A stretch of DNA of 6,043 bases from an uncultured Clostridia bacterium (GTDB taxonomy: Bacteria; Bacillota; Clostridia; UBA1381), in contig CAJOPD010000021.1 of assembly GCA_905236685.1 (NCBI GenBank), positions 1 to 6,043 on the forward strand. Direction: 5' to 3'. The notes under the pieces are model-generated. The model had not been told where the DNA came from. It ran no database searches and saw only the letters and a list, made by a program, of their open reading frames with translations. The number at the start of each line of letters is the position of its first letter. The stretch's first letter is position 1. Of the stretch, positions 1-5,776 are shown piece by piece. The translations under genes were made by a program, and so were the position numbers.

Positions 1-16
1 ACTCTAATAGTTGTAC

Positions 17-91
17 GGCTCCTTGGTCAAGTGGTTAAGACTCTGCCCTCTCACGGCAGCATCGGGGGTTCGAATCCCCCAGGAGTCACCA
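17..91 (+). tRNA. tRNA-Glu, anticodon CUC
   Basis: A complete cloverleaf can be folded by eye. The acceptor stem GGCTCCT (17-23) pairs with AGGAGTC (81-87), with one G-U pair. The anticodon stem CTGCC (43-47) pairs with GGCAG (55-59) around a 7-base loop (48-54) whose anticodon, CTC at 50-52, reads the Glu codon GAG. The T arm is GGGGG/CCCCC (64-68/76-80) with loop TTCGAAT. The discriminator base is A88, and CCA (89-91) is encoded in the DNA. The primary sequence matches the usual bacterial tRNA-Glu pattern, including the D-loop run GGTCAAGTGGTTAAGA. Only 16 bases precede it, so it cannot be seen whether it is the last gene of a tRNA cluster. Confidence 0.96.
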
Positions 92-128
92 AAAATCGGC
101 AAAATGCGACAGAAGATTGCCGATTTTT
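91..128 (+). terminator. Rho-independent terminator of the tRNA gene
   Basis: AAAAATCGGCAA (91-102) is perfectly complementary to TTGCCGATTTTT (117-128), giving a 12-bp stem with a 14-base loop. The GC core (CGGC/GCCG) is followed by five T residues that form the end of the 3' arm. The first base of the stem is the last A of the tRNA's CCA, so transcription stops directly behind the tRNA. Confidence 0.85.
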
Positions 129-130
129 AC

Positions 131-300
131 TTATTACCTATTCACTATTCACTCTTTACTGAAAAAGCTTGCCGAGTTTTGAAGTAATAGGTAATAGCGA
201 ATAGAGAAGAAGTTCGGTACAAAATCGCAGGAGCGATTTTGGTTGAACAATTGCATCTAAACAGTTCGGCTTTTCTCTGTTGCAACGGACTGCGCTGCAA
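131..300. repeat. Structured non-coding repeat-like element
   Basis: No coding potential is seen here. TATTACCTATT-C-ACT (132-146) pairs with AGT-AATAGGTAATA (183-196), giving 14 base pairs with one bulged C and a 36-base loop. The left arm includes a 7-bp tandem repeat, TATTCAC twice (139-152). A perfect 9-bp hairpin follows: CAAAATCGC (220-228), loop AGGA, GCGATTTTG (233-241). The word AGTTCGG occurs twice (211-217, 263-269), and TTGCA/TGCAA (280-284/296-300) could form a small stem. Runs such as TATTCACTATTCACT in intergenic DNA are, as I recall them, typical of short dispersed repeats (MITE-like) in Clostridia. That it is repeated elsewhere in the genome is an inference. The ends are approximate and no target-site duplication was identified. 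Confidence 0.5.
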
Positions 301-302
301 TC

Positions 303-332
303 AAAAGGTCGCAAAAAATTGCGACTTTTTTT
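303..332 (+). terminator. Rho-independent terminator upstream of the ABC operon
   Basis: GTCGCAA (308-314) pairs with TTGCGAC (319-325) over a 4-base A loop. The stem extends through a G-T pair and four A-T pairs (303-306 with 327-330), and a run of seven T residues follows the core. It would stop transcripts coming through the repeat-like element before the exporter genes. It lies 38 bases upstream of the first exporter start codon, so an attenuator role is possible, but no alternative antiterminator fold was found. Confidence 0.7.
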
Positions 333-347
333 CTTAATAATTATGCT
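319..347 (+). promoter_or_regulatory. Possible sigma-A promoter of the exporter operon
   Basis: TTGCGA (319-324) as -35 and TATGCT (342-347) as -10 are separated by 17 bases, each matching four of six consensus positions. The site lies between the upstream terminator and the ribosome binding site AAGGAGG (353-359), where a promoter for the operon is needed. The -35 falls inside the 3' arm of the terminator hairpin. The resulting leader would be very short, which leaves little room for leader-based control. Confidence 0.35.
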
Positions 348-369
348 AACATAAGGAGGGTTTCTTTAT

Positions 370-2109
370 ATGATAAAACGGCTTTTGGCATCTTTAAGAG
401 AATATAAAACGCCGACAATACTTACGCTTATTCTTATAACAAGCGAAGCGGTTATTGAAACCTTTATACCGTTTATCACGGCGGAGCTGGTGAACAGAGT
501 TCAGGCGCAGGCGGAAATAATGGAAGTGATAAAAACGGGATTTTTGCTTATCGTTATGGCGGTTTTGTCGCTTTTGTGCGGCGGCGGAGCTGCATTTACA
601 AGCTCTTATGCTTCTACCGGCTTTGCGAAAAATTTACGGCACGATATGTTTGGGAAGGTACAGAGCTTTGACTTTGAGAATATCGACAAATTTTCGTCGT
701 CATCACTCGTTACGCGAATGACAACAGATGTAACAAATGTCCAGATGTCCTTTATGATGATAACGCGTATAGCGCTCAGGAGCCCGTTAATGCTGATATT
801 TTCAATAATAATGGCGTACATAATGGGCGGTGTGCTTGCCTCTGCGTTTGTTGTTGCGATACCTGTGCTTGCAATAGGGCTTTTCCGAATTGCACAAAAA
901 GCAATGCCTGCTTTTCGCAGAGTTTTCAAAAAATATGACCGTATGAATGAATCAATCGAGGAAAATGTCCGTGCGATGCGTGTTGTAAAGGGCTTTTCAC
1001 GAGAGGAATACGAAAAACAAAAGTTTTCCGCGGCAGCGGAGGATATTTGCATCGATTTCACAAAGGCGGAGCGGCTTGTTGCTCTCAATATGCCGCTTAT
1101 GCAGCTTTGTATGAACTTCAATTCGGTGTTCATTCTGTATGTCGGCTCAAAGCTTGTCATAAACCGAATGGGGAATATCGGCATAGGTCAGATTTCCGCT
1201 ATGATTTCGTACGGTATGCAAATCCTGATGTCGCTTATGATGCTGTCAATGATATATGTTATGCTCATAATGTCGGCGGAATCCGCAAAAAGAATAGCCG
1301 AGGTATTGGAGGAAACGCCGTCGCTTGCACAGCCGGAAAATCCAATAAAGAGTGTTGCGGACGGCTCGGTTGAGTTTAAGAATGTCAGCTTTAAGTACAG
1401 CAAAAAGGCAAAGCTTTTTGCGCTTTCGGGCATAGATTTAAAAATCCCGTCAGGAATGACGGTGGGAATAATCGGCGGTACCGGTTCCAGTAAATCCTCT
1501 CTTGTTCAGCTTATACCGAGGCTTTACGATGTTACCGAGGGAAGCGTTTTGGTAGGCGGAGAAGATGTGCGGAATTATGATGTGGAAACGCTTAGGAATT
1601 CCGTTTCAATGGTTTTGCAGAAAAATCTGCTCTTTTCGGGCACCATAAAGGAAAACTTGAAATGGGGAAATGAAACCGCAACAGACGGGGAAATCAAAGA
1701 GGCGTGCGCTATTGCCTGCGCTGATGAATTTATCGATAAATTCCCCGACAAATACGAAACGAAAATTGAGCAGGGCGGAACAAATGTTTCGGGCGGTCAA
1801 AAGCAACGCCTTTGTATAGCGAGGGCGCTTCTTAAAAAGCCTAAAATTCTCATTTTGGACGACTCCACAAGTGCGGTTGACACAAAGACCGACGCGGTAA
1901 TAAGAAAAGCCTTTGCCCAATATCTGCCCGAAACGACAAAGATTATTATTGCACAGCGCATATCATCTGTTCAGGACGCGGATATGATTGTAGTTATGGA
2001 TAACGGCAAAATTTCCGATAAAGGTACGCACGAGGAGCTTTTGGCATCAAGCGAAATTTACCGCGAGATATACCACCAGCAGACAAACGGGGGTGAAGAA
2101 GATGAATAA
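370..2109 (+). CDS. ABC exporter half-transporter, subunit with degenerate ATP site
   Basis: This 579-residue protein is one half of a heterodimeric ABC exporter in the cytoplasmic membrane. The membrane domain (about 1-310) has hydrophobic spans near 15-40, 56-80, 132-175, 240-263 and 275-302. The ATPase domain (about 333-579) has an A-loop Tyr343, Walker A GGTGSSKSS (369-377), Q-loop Gln417, signature NVSGGQ (472-477), Walker B ILILDD (493-498), D-loop SAVD (501-504) and AQR (528-530). The catalytic Glu position is Asp498 and the switch His is Gln529, and Walker A has Ser374 where Gly is usual. In families such as TM287/TM288, LmrCD and BmrCD, these changes mark the subunit whose own site barely hydrolyses ATP. 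Its signature motif is intact and would complete the partner's site. The start is ATG with AAGGAGG at 353-359. The next gene overlaps its stop. The substrate (drug, lipid or peptide) cannot be told from sequence. Confidence 0.93.
   Translation: MIKRLLASLREYKTPTILTLILITSEAVIETFIPFITAELVNRVQAQAEIMEVIKTGFLLIVMAVLSLLCGGGAAFTSSYASTGFAKNLRHDMFGKVQSFDFENIDKFSSSSLVTRMTTDVTNVQMSFMMITRIALRSPLMLIFSIIMAYIMGGVLASAFVVAIPVLAIGLFRIAQKAMPAFRRVFKKYDRMNESIEENVRAMRVVKGFSREEYEKQKFSAAAEDICIDFTKAERLVALNMPLMQLCMNFNSVFILYVGSKLVINRMGNIGIGQISAMISYGMQILMSLMMLSMIYVMLIMSAESAKRIAEVLEETPSLAQPENPIKSVADGSVEFKNVSFKYSKKAKLFALSGIDLKIPSGMTVGIIGGTGSSKSSLVQLIPRLYDVTEGSVLVGGEDVRNYDVETLRNSVSMVLQKNLLFSGTIKENLKWGNETATDGEIKEACAIACADEFIDKFPDKYETKIEQGGTNVSGGQKQRLCIARALLKKPKILILDDSTSAVDTKTDAVIRKAFAQYLPETTKIIIAQRISSVQDADMIVVMDNGKISDKGTHEELLASSEIYREIYHQQTNGGEEDE
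2089..2096 (+). promoter_or_regulatory. Ribosome binding site fixing the start of the second exporter gene
   Basis: GGGGGTGA sits inside the end of the first exporter gene and lies 5 bases before the ATG at 2102. A GTG at 2093 in the same frame lies within this site and is therefore unlikely to be the start. The ATGAATAA overlap (2102-2109) suggests translational coupling of the two subunits. Confidence 0.6.
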
Positions 2110-3994
2110 AAAATCCAATCCCCATACAATAAAAAGAGTTATAAAAACGCTGTATTCCTTCTATCCCGTACTGCTTCCCGTGACAGTTGTATGTATTTTG
2201 CTTTCGTCAGCCGCGGCGGCAGTACCCGATGTGTTCATTAAAAAGGTAATCTCCATAATAGAAAAATGGGGCGAAACGGGCGACTGGGCAGGCGCAAAAA
2301 CCGAGCTTGTGCCCACTATGCTTATTCTTGTAGCTATTTATGTTGTCGCACTCATAATGGTGTATGTATATAATCAGTTTATGGCAGTAATAACTCAGGG
2401 CTTTTTGTCAAAAATGCGTAAAAAAATGTTTGACGGTATGCAAAATTTGCCAATCAAATACTTTGATACCCATAAAACAGGCGATATTATGAGCACATAT
2501 ACAAACGATATAGATACTTTAAGACAGCTCATATCGCAGGCGATACCGTCGCTTTTAAGAGCGGGCGCGGTAGTTTTGTCCGTTTTCGGCGTAATGCTTT
2601 ATTACAGCATATGGATGACGCTGATACTTGTTGTCGGCGTAATATTTATGATGTATGTGTCAAAAAAAGCAGGCGGGGGCTCGGCAAAATACTTTATAAG
2701 ACAGCAAAAGTCCCTCGGAAAAGCAGAGGGCTTTATACAGGAAATGATGAACGGGCAGAAAATTATAAAGGTATTCTGCCACGAAAATGCCGTAAAGCAG
2801 GACTTTGACAAAATAAATGACGAACTTAAAAATGACAGTTTCAGGGCACATTCCTATGCAAATTCATTAGGACCCGTAATAATGAACATAGGTAATGTTT
2901 TGTATGTCATTATGGCGGTAGCAGGCGGACTTTTCTACCTTTTGGGCATACGCAATTTTGCGCTTTCCTTCAATCCCGTATTTTCGCTTGCGATTGCCGT
3001 TACCTTTTTAAATATGACAAAGCAGTTTACGGGCAATATAAATCAATGTTCACAGCAGATAAACGCTGTTGTTATGGCGCTTGCAGGCGCAGAGCGTATA
3101 TTTACGCTTATGGACGAACTTCCCGAGACGGATAACGGATATGTGACGCTCGTAAATGCCGAGATTGACGAAAACGGGAATATAACCGAAACCGATAAGC
3201 ATACGGGATTATGGGCGTGGAAACACCCTCACGGCGACGGAACGCTTACCTACACCAAGCTTTCGGGCGAGGTTACGCTTGACGGTGTTGATTTTGAATA
3301 TGAAGAAGGCAAGCCTGTGCTTCATAATGTAACCGTCTATGCAAAACCTGGGCAAAAGGTCGCATTTGTCGGTGCAACGGGCGCGGGAAAGACGACTATA
3401 ACCAATCTTATAAACAGATTTTACGATATTGCCGACGGTAAGATACGGTATGACGGCATAAATGTCAATAAAATCAAAAAGAGCGATTTAAGGCGTTCGC
3501 TCGGCATAGTTTTGCAGGAAACAAATCTTTTCACGGGAACGGTTATGGATAATATCCGCTACGGCAAGCTTGACGCAACGGACGATGAGTGCATAAGTGC
3601 GGCAAAGCTTGTGGGCGCGGACGATTTTATAACAAGGCTTCCCGAGGGTTATGAAACCTTGATAGCCAATAACGGCGCAAATATTTCGCAGGGACAGCGC
3701 CAGCTTATCGCAATAGCGAGAGCGGCGGTTGCCGACCCGCCCGTTATGATACTTGACGAGGCGACTTCAAGCATAGACACGAGAACCGAAGCAATCGTCC
3801 AAAGAGGTATGGACAGCCTTATGAAAGGTAGAACGGTATTTGTTATTGCGCACAGGCTTTCAACCGTTAAAAATTCCGATGTCATAATGGTTATGGAACA
3901 GGGAAGAATTATTGAGCGCGGAACGCATAAAGAGCTTATAGAGAAAAAAGGCAAATACTATCAGCTTTATACGGGCGCATTTGAACTTGAATAG
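2102..3994 (+). CDS. ABC exporter half-transporter, catalytic subunit with linker insertion
   Basis: This 630-residue protein is the partner half-transporter. Hydrophobic spans lie near 20-45, 70-92, 153-187, 256-283 and 288-305 of the membrane domain. The ATPase domain (about 390-630) has canonical Walker A GATGAGKTT (424-432), Q-loop Gln472, Walker B VMILDE with catalytic Glu553, and AHR with switch His584. Its signature is ISQGQ (528-532), with Gln for the first Gly. In the heterodimer its Walker motifs would face the intact SGGQ of the first subunit, forming the hydrolytic site, while its altered signature faces the first subunit's degenerate site. Between the last membrane helix and the first ATPase strand is an unusually long linker (about 341-390), with a polar DENGN stretch and a GLWAWKHP motif. 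The start is ATG at 2102, overlapping the upstream stop by 8 bp. A strong terminator follows the stop by 1 base. The substrate is unknown. Confidence 0.93.
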   Translation: MNKKSNPHTIKRVIKTLYSFYPVLLPVTVVCILLSSAAAAVPDVFIKKVISIIEKWGETGDWAGAKTELVPTMLILVAIYVVALIMVYVYNQFMAVITQGFLSKMRKKMFDGMQNLPIKYFDTHKTGDIMSTYTNDIDTLRQLISQAIPSLLRAGAVVLSVFGVMLYYSIWMTLILVVGVIFMMYVSKKAGGGSAKYFIRQQKSLGKAEGFIQEMMNGQKIIKVFCHENAVKQDFDKINDELKNDSFRAHSYANSLGPVIMNIGNVLYVIMAVAGGLFYLLGIRNFALSFNPVFSLAIAVTFLNMTKQFTGNINQCSQQINAVVMALAGAERIFTLMDELPETDNGYVTLVNAEIDENGNITETDKHTGLWAWKHPHGDGTLTYTKLSGEVTLDGVDFEYEEGKPVLHNVTVYAKPGQKVAFVGATGAGKTTITNLINRFYDIADGKIRYDGINVNKIKKSDLRRSLGIVLQETNLFTGTVMDNIRYGKLDATDDECISAAKLVGADDFITRLPEGYETLIANNGANISQGQRQLIAIARAAVADPPVMILDEATSSIDTRTEAIVQRGMDSLMKGRTVFVIAHRLSTVKNSDVIMVMEQGRIIERGTHKELIEKKGKYYQLYTGAFELE

Positions 3995-3995
3995 C

Positions 3996-4030
3996 AAAAG
4001 GACTGCCGAGGGGCAGCCCTTTTACTTTTT
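3996..4030. terminator. Strong, probably bidirectional terminator
   Basis: AAAAGGACTGCC (3996-4007) pairs with GGCAGCCCTTTT (4012-4023), a 12-bp stem with one A-C mismatch and loop GAGG. On the plus strand it is followed by a T-rich tail (TTTTACTTTTTT), so it ends the exporter operon. Read on the minus strand the same hairpin ends in CCTTTT, so it can also stop the convergent Cys/Asn-rich gene, though with a shorter T run. Confidence 0.85.
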
Positions 4031-4061
4031 TAAGAGGCAGTTTACAGCACCGCCGCCGATT

Positions 4062-4244
4062 TTAGCGCTGGCAGCAGCATGAGCAGCGATTTCCGCAACA
4101 ATTTTGGCATTGGCAGCCGCAAGAGCTGTTACTGTTTTGATTGCAGCAGTTTGAGTTGTTATTGCCGAAAATGCTTTCTACCAGGCTGTTATTGCCCGAG
4201 CCGCATCTTCTGCAATTACAGCAGTTGTTATTTCTGCGACACAT
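4062..4244 (-). CDS. Cys/Asn-rich 60-residue protein of unknown function
   Basis: I do not recognise a named family. The predicted protein has 60 residues, of which 16 are Cys (2, 8, 9, 11, 14, 33, 34, 42, 44, 46, 49, 50, 54, 56-58) and 15 are Asn. There are six Arg, one Glu, no Lys and no Asp. It has no signal peptide or membrane span; the only hydrophobic patch is LVESIF (21-26), which separates an N-terminal cluster of five Cys from a C-terminal cluster of eleven. It reads as coding because of a near-perfect Shine-Dalgarno GGGGGAGGTGA (4260-4250) 5 bases before the ATG, and because Cys and Asn codons are mixed (13 TGC and 3 TGT; 7 AAT and 8 AAC), which simple DNA repetition would not give. 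A terminator lies beyond the stop. An upstream TTG at 4262 overlaps the binding site and is rejected. Possible roles are metal binding, a disulfide-rich coat or surface component, or a peptide precursor; all are guesses. Confidence 0.7.
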   Translation of the reverse strand: MCRRNNNCCNCRRCGSGNNSLVESIFGNNNSNCCNQNSNSSCGCQCQNCCGNRCSCCCQR

Positions 4245-4249
4245 ATTAT

Positions 4250-4260
4250 TCACCTCCCCC
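4250..4260 (-). promoter_or_regulatory. Ribosome binding site of the Cys/Asn-rich gene
   Basis: On the minus strand GGGGGAGGTGA ends 5 bases before ATG (4244-4242). It matches nine consecutive bases of the anti-Shine-Dalgarno complement (GGAGGTGA core). It is the best ribosome binding site in the window and is the main evidence for both the gene and its start codon. Confidence 0.75.
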
Positions 4261-4306
4261 AAATATGTAACGAAATACGCTGCTTAGTACTATACTATTC
4301 GTAAAA

Positions 4307-4346
4307 TCTCATATTGTGCGCCTTTTTTCATATAGATAATATGAGA
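4307..4346. repeat. Inverted repeat in the divergent intergenic region, possible operator
   Basis: TCTCATATT (4307-4315) is perfectly complementary to AATATGAGA (4338-4346) across 22 bases. A third partial copy, TCATAT (4328-4333), lies between them and can itself pair with ATATG (4339-4343) and the following A-rich stretch. The site lies 63 bases upstream of the Cys/Asn-rich start codon and about 29 bases upstream of the cca -35, so a regulator bound here could touch either gene. It is AT-rich, so chance is not excluded. Confidence 0.35.
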
Positions 4347-4374
4347 AAAAAGCGGAGAAAAACGGCTGTGATAC

Positions 4375-4403
4375 TTGTATGAATTAAAGTTATGTGATAT
4401 ACT
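4375..4403 (+). promoter_or_regulatory. Sigma-A promoter of cca with extended -10
   Basis: TTGTAT (4375-4380) and TATACT (4398-4403) are separated by exactly 17 bases, and TG at 4395-4396 gives an extended -10 (TGATATACT). Transcription would begin near 4410, giving a leader of about 20 bases before the ribosome binding site and start of cca. A GTG at 4394 that opens the same reading frame lies inside this promoter and so cannot be the translation start. Confidence 0.65.
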
Positions 4404-4414
4404 GTTTCATTGAA

Positions 4415-4424
4415 AGGGCGGTGA
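4415..4424 (+). promoter_or_regulatory. Ribosome binding site of cca, favouring a TTG start
   Basis: AGGGCGGTGA differs at two positions from AAGGAGGTGA. Its GGTGA lies 5 bases before TTG (4430), the same spacing seen for the second exporter gene and the Cys/Asn-rich gene. An ATG at 4436 is 11 bases away and would instead have to use the weaker GGAG at 4426-4429. Confidence 0.5.
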
Positions 4425-4429
4425 CGGAG

Positions 4430-5776
4430 TTGGAAATGGTTTTAAATCATTCTGCGGAGCAGGTATTAAAAACGCTGGAAAACGCAGGGTTTAAGGCGTA
4501 TATTGTCGGCGGCGCGGTCCGCGACAGCATTATGGGAATATCTCCGTCAGACTATGATATTGCAACAAACGCAAAGCCTTATCAGGTAAAATCACTTTTT
4601 CCAAGAACGATAGACACGGGCTTAAAACACGGCACCGTTACGGTGGTATGCAACAAGACGGGCTTTGAGGTTACTACCTTTCGCACAGAGGGCGAGTATA
4701 AGGATATGCGCCACCCCGAAAGCGTTTCCTATGTAGATGACATCGAAACCGACCTAAAAAGGCGGGATTTTACCGTAAACGCTATGGCGTACAGCTTAGA
4801 CGGCGGATTTTTAGACTTCTTCGGAGGGATTTCCGATATAGATAAAAAGGTTATAAGGTGCGTGGGCGACAGCGAAAAACGCTTTAAGGAGGACGCACTC
4901 CGTATGCTCCGTGCCGTGCGGTTTGCCGCCTGCCTTGACTTTGAAATAGATGAAGATGCCGTAAGCGCAATCAAAAAGTGCTCGGTGCTCATAAAAAATG
5001 TGAGCGGCGAGCGGATTTTGTCCGAGCTTAATAAAATCCTTTTGAGCGATAATCCCGAAAAGATATATCTTCTTTATAAAACGGGGCTTATGCGGTATGT
5101 GCTTGACGATCTTTTCCCCTGTTTTTCCACCGAGCAGAACAATAAATACCATATATATAATGTCGGGGAGCATATAATACAGTCGGTAAAAAATACGCCG
5201 AAGGACCTGATTTTAAGATGGGCGGCGCTTTTGCACGATGTAGGCAAACCCGTGTGCCAGAGCCGTGACGCGAACGGGATATATCATTTTTACGGACATC
5301 ATAAAGAGAGTATGCGTATAGCAGACGACCTTCTGCACAGGCTCAGAATGGATAAGGACTCGATACACGATATTCTTGTGCTGATAGAAAATCACGATGT
5401 GCATATGGACACCTCATCGACCGCAGTAAAACGAATGCTTGCAAGAACGGGAGAAACATTGTTTTTTAAGCTCTTGGAGCTTCAAGAGGCGGATAATAAG
5501 GCAAAAAATCCGCTTTATATAAATGACAGGCTTGCAAAAATAAGAAAGGTCCGCGAAAGAGCACAGCAGATTATCGCAGAGGGTCAGCCCTATACCGTGT
5601 CACAGCTCCAAATCAACGGCAGAGACCTTATCAAGCTGGGATACAGGGCGGGGCGCGAGATAGGCGATGCGCTTAAATATCTTTTAAATGAGGTTTTGAT
5701 TGACCCGTCATTAAATAACAGAGAATATCTTATAAAAAGGGCGATTGTTTTAAAAAGAGGGCGTCAGCTCAGGTAA
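4430..5776 (+). CDS. cca: CCA tRNA nucleotidyltransferase with HD domain
   Basis: This cytoplasmic enzyme adds or repairs the 3' CCA of tRNA from CTP and ATP without a nucleic acid template. It has 448 residues from the TTG start (446 from ATG at 4436). The class II nucleotidyltransferase head shows GG-x2-RD (27-32), the metal-binding DYD (Asp41, Asp43), the ribose-selecting RRD (111-113), and EDALR (154-158), the EDxxR element that pairs with the incoming base in bacterial CCA enzymes. An ERILSEL helix (about 194-200) follows. The C-terminal half has an HD domain with HD (269-270), GHH (289-291) and NHD (321-323), which may give phosphohydrolase activity as known for some Cca proteins. It has its own promoter, so it is probably monocistronic. 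The tRNA-Glu in this window already encodes CCA, so repair is the likely duty there. A CC-adding-only enzyme or poly(A) polymerase is a less likely alternative. Confidence 0.93.
   Translation: MEMVLNHSAEQVLKTLENAGFKAYIVGGAVRDSIMGISPSDYDIATNAKPYQVKSLFPRTIDTGLKHGTVTVVCNKTGFEVTTFRTEGEYKDMRHPESVSYVDDIETDLKRRDFTVNAMAYSLDGGFLDFFGGISDIDKKVIRCVGDSEKRFKEDALRMLRAVRFAACLDFEIDEDAVSAIKKCSVLIKNVSGERILSELNKILLSDNPEKIYLLYKTGLMRYVLDDLFPCFSTEQNNKYHIYNVGEHIIQSVKNTPKDLILRWAALLHDVGKPVCQSRDANGIYHFYGHHKESMRIADDLLHRLRMDKDSIHDILVLIENHDVHMDTSSTAVKRMLARTGETLFFKLLELQEADNKAKNPLYINDRLAKIRKVRERAQQIIAEGQPYTVSQLQINGRDLIKLGYRAGREIGDALKYLLNEVLIDPSLNNREYLIKRAIVLKRGRQLR

Noticed and set aside
207..335. T-box or other riboswitch upstream of the exporter operon
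   Set aside because: The hairpins before the 303-332 terminator suggested it, but there is no T-box sequence (AGGGTGGNACCGCG type), no known riboswitch core recognised, and no alternative antiterminator pairing.
606..1184. Long minus-strand frame inside the first exporter gene
   Set aside because: It is fully covered by a clear ABC exporter reading frame with all motifs. It has no start signal and no recognisable domain, so it is a shadow frame.
4079..4270. Plus-strand 63-codon frame antisense to the Cys/Asn-rich gene, also rich in Cys and Tyr
   Set aside because: It has no ribosome binding site. Its odd composition is explained as the complement of the real Cys/Asn codons, and it runs over the other gene's ribosome binding site.
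4811..5173. Minus-strand 120-codon frame inside cca
   Set aside because: It lies antisense to the catalytic domain of cca, with no recognisable protein features and no ribosome binding site of note.
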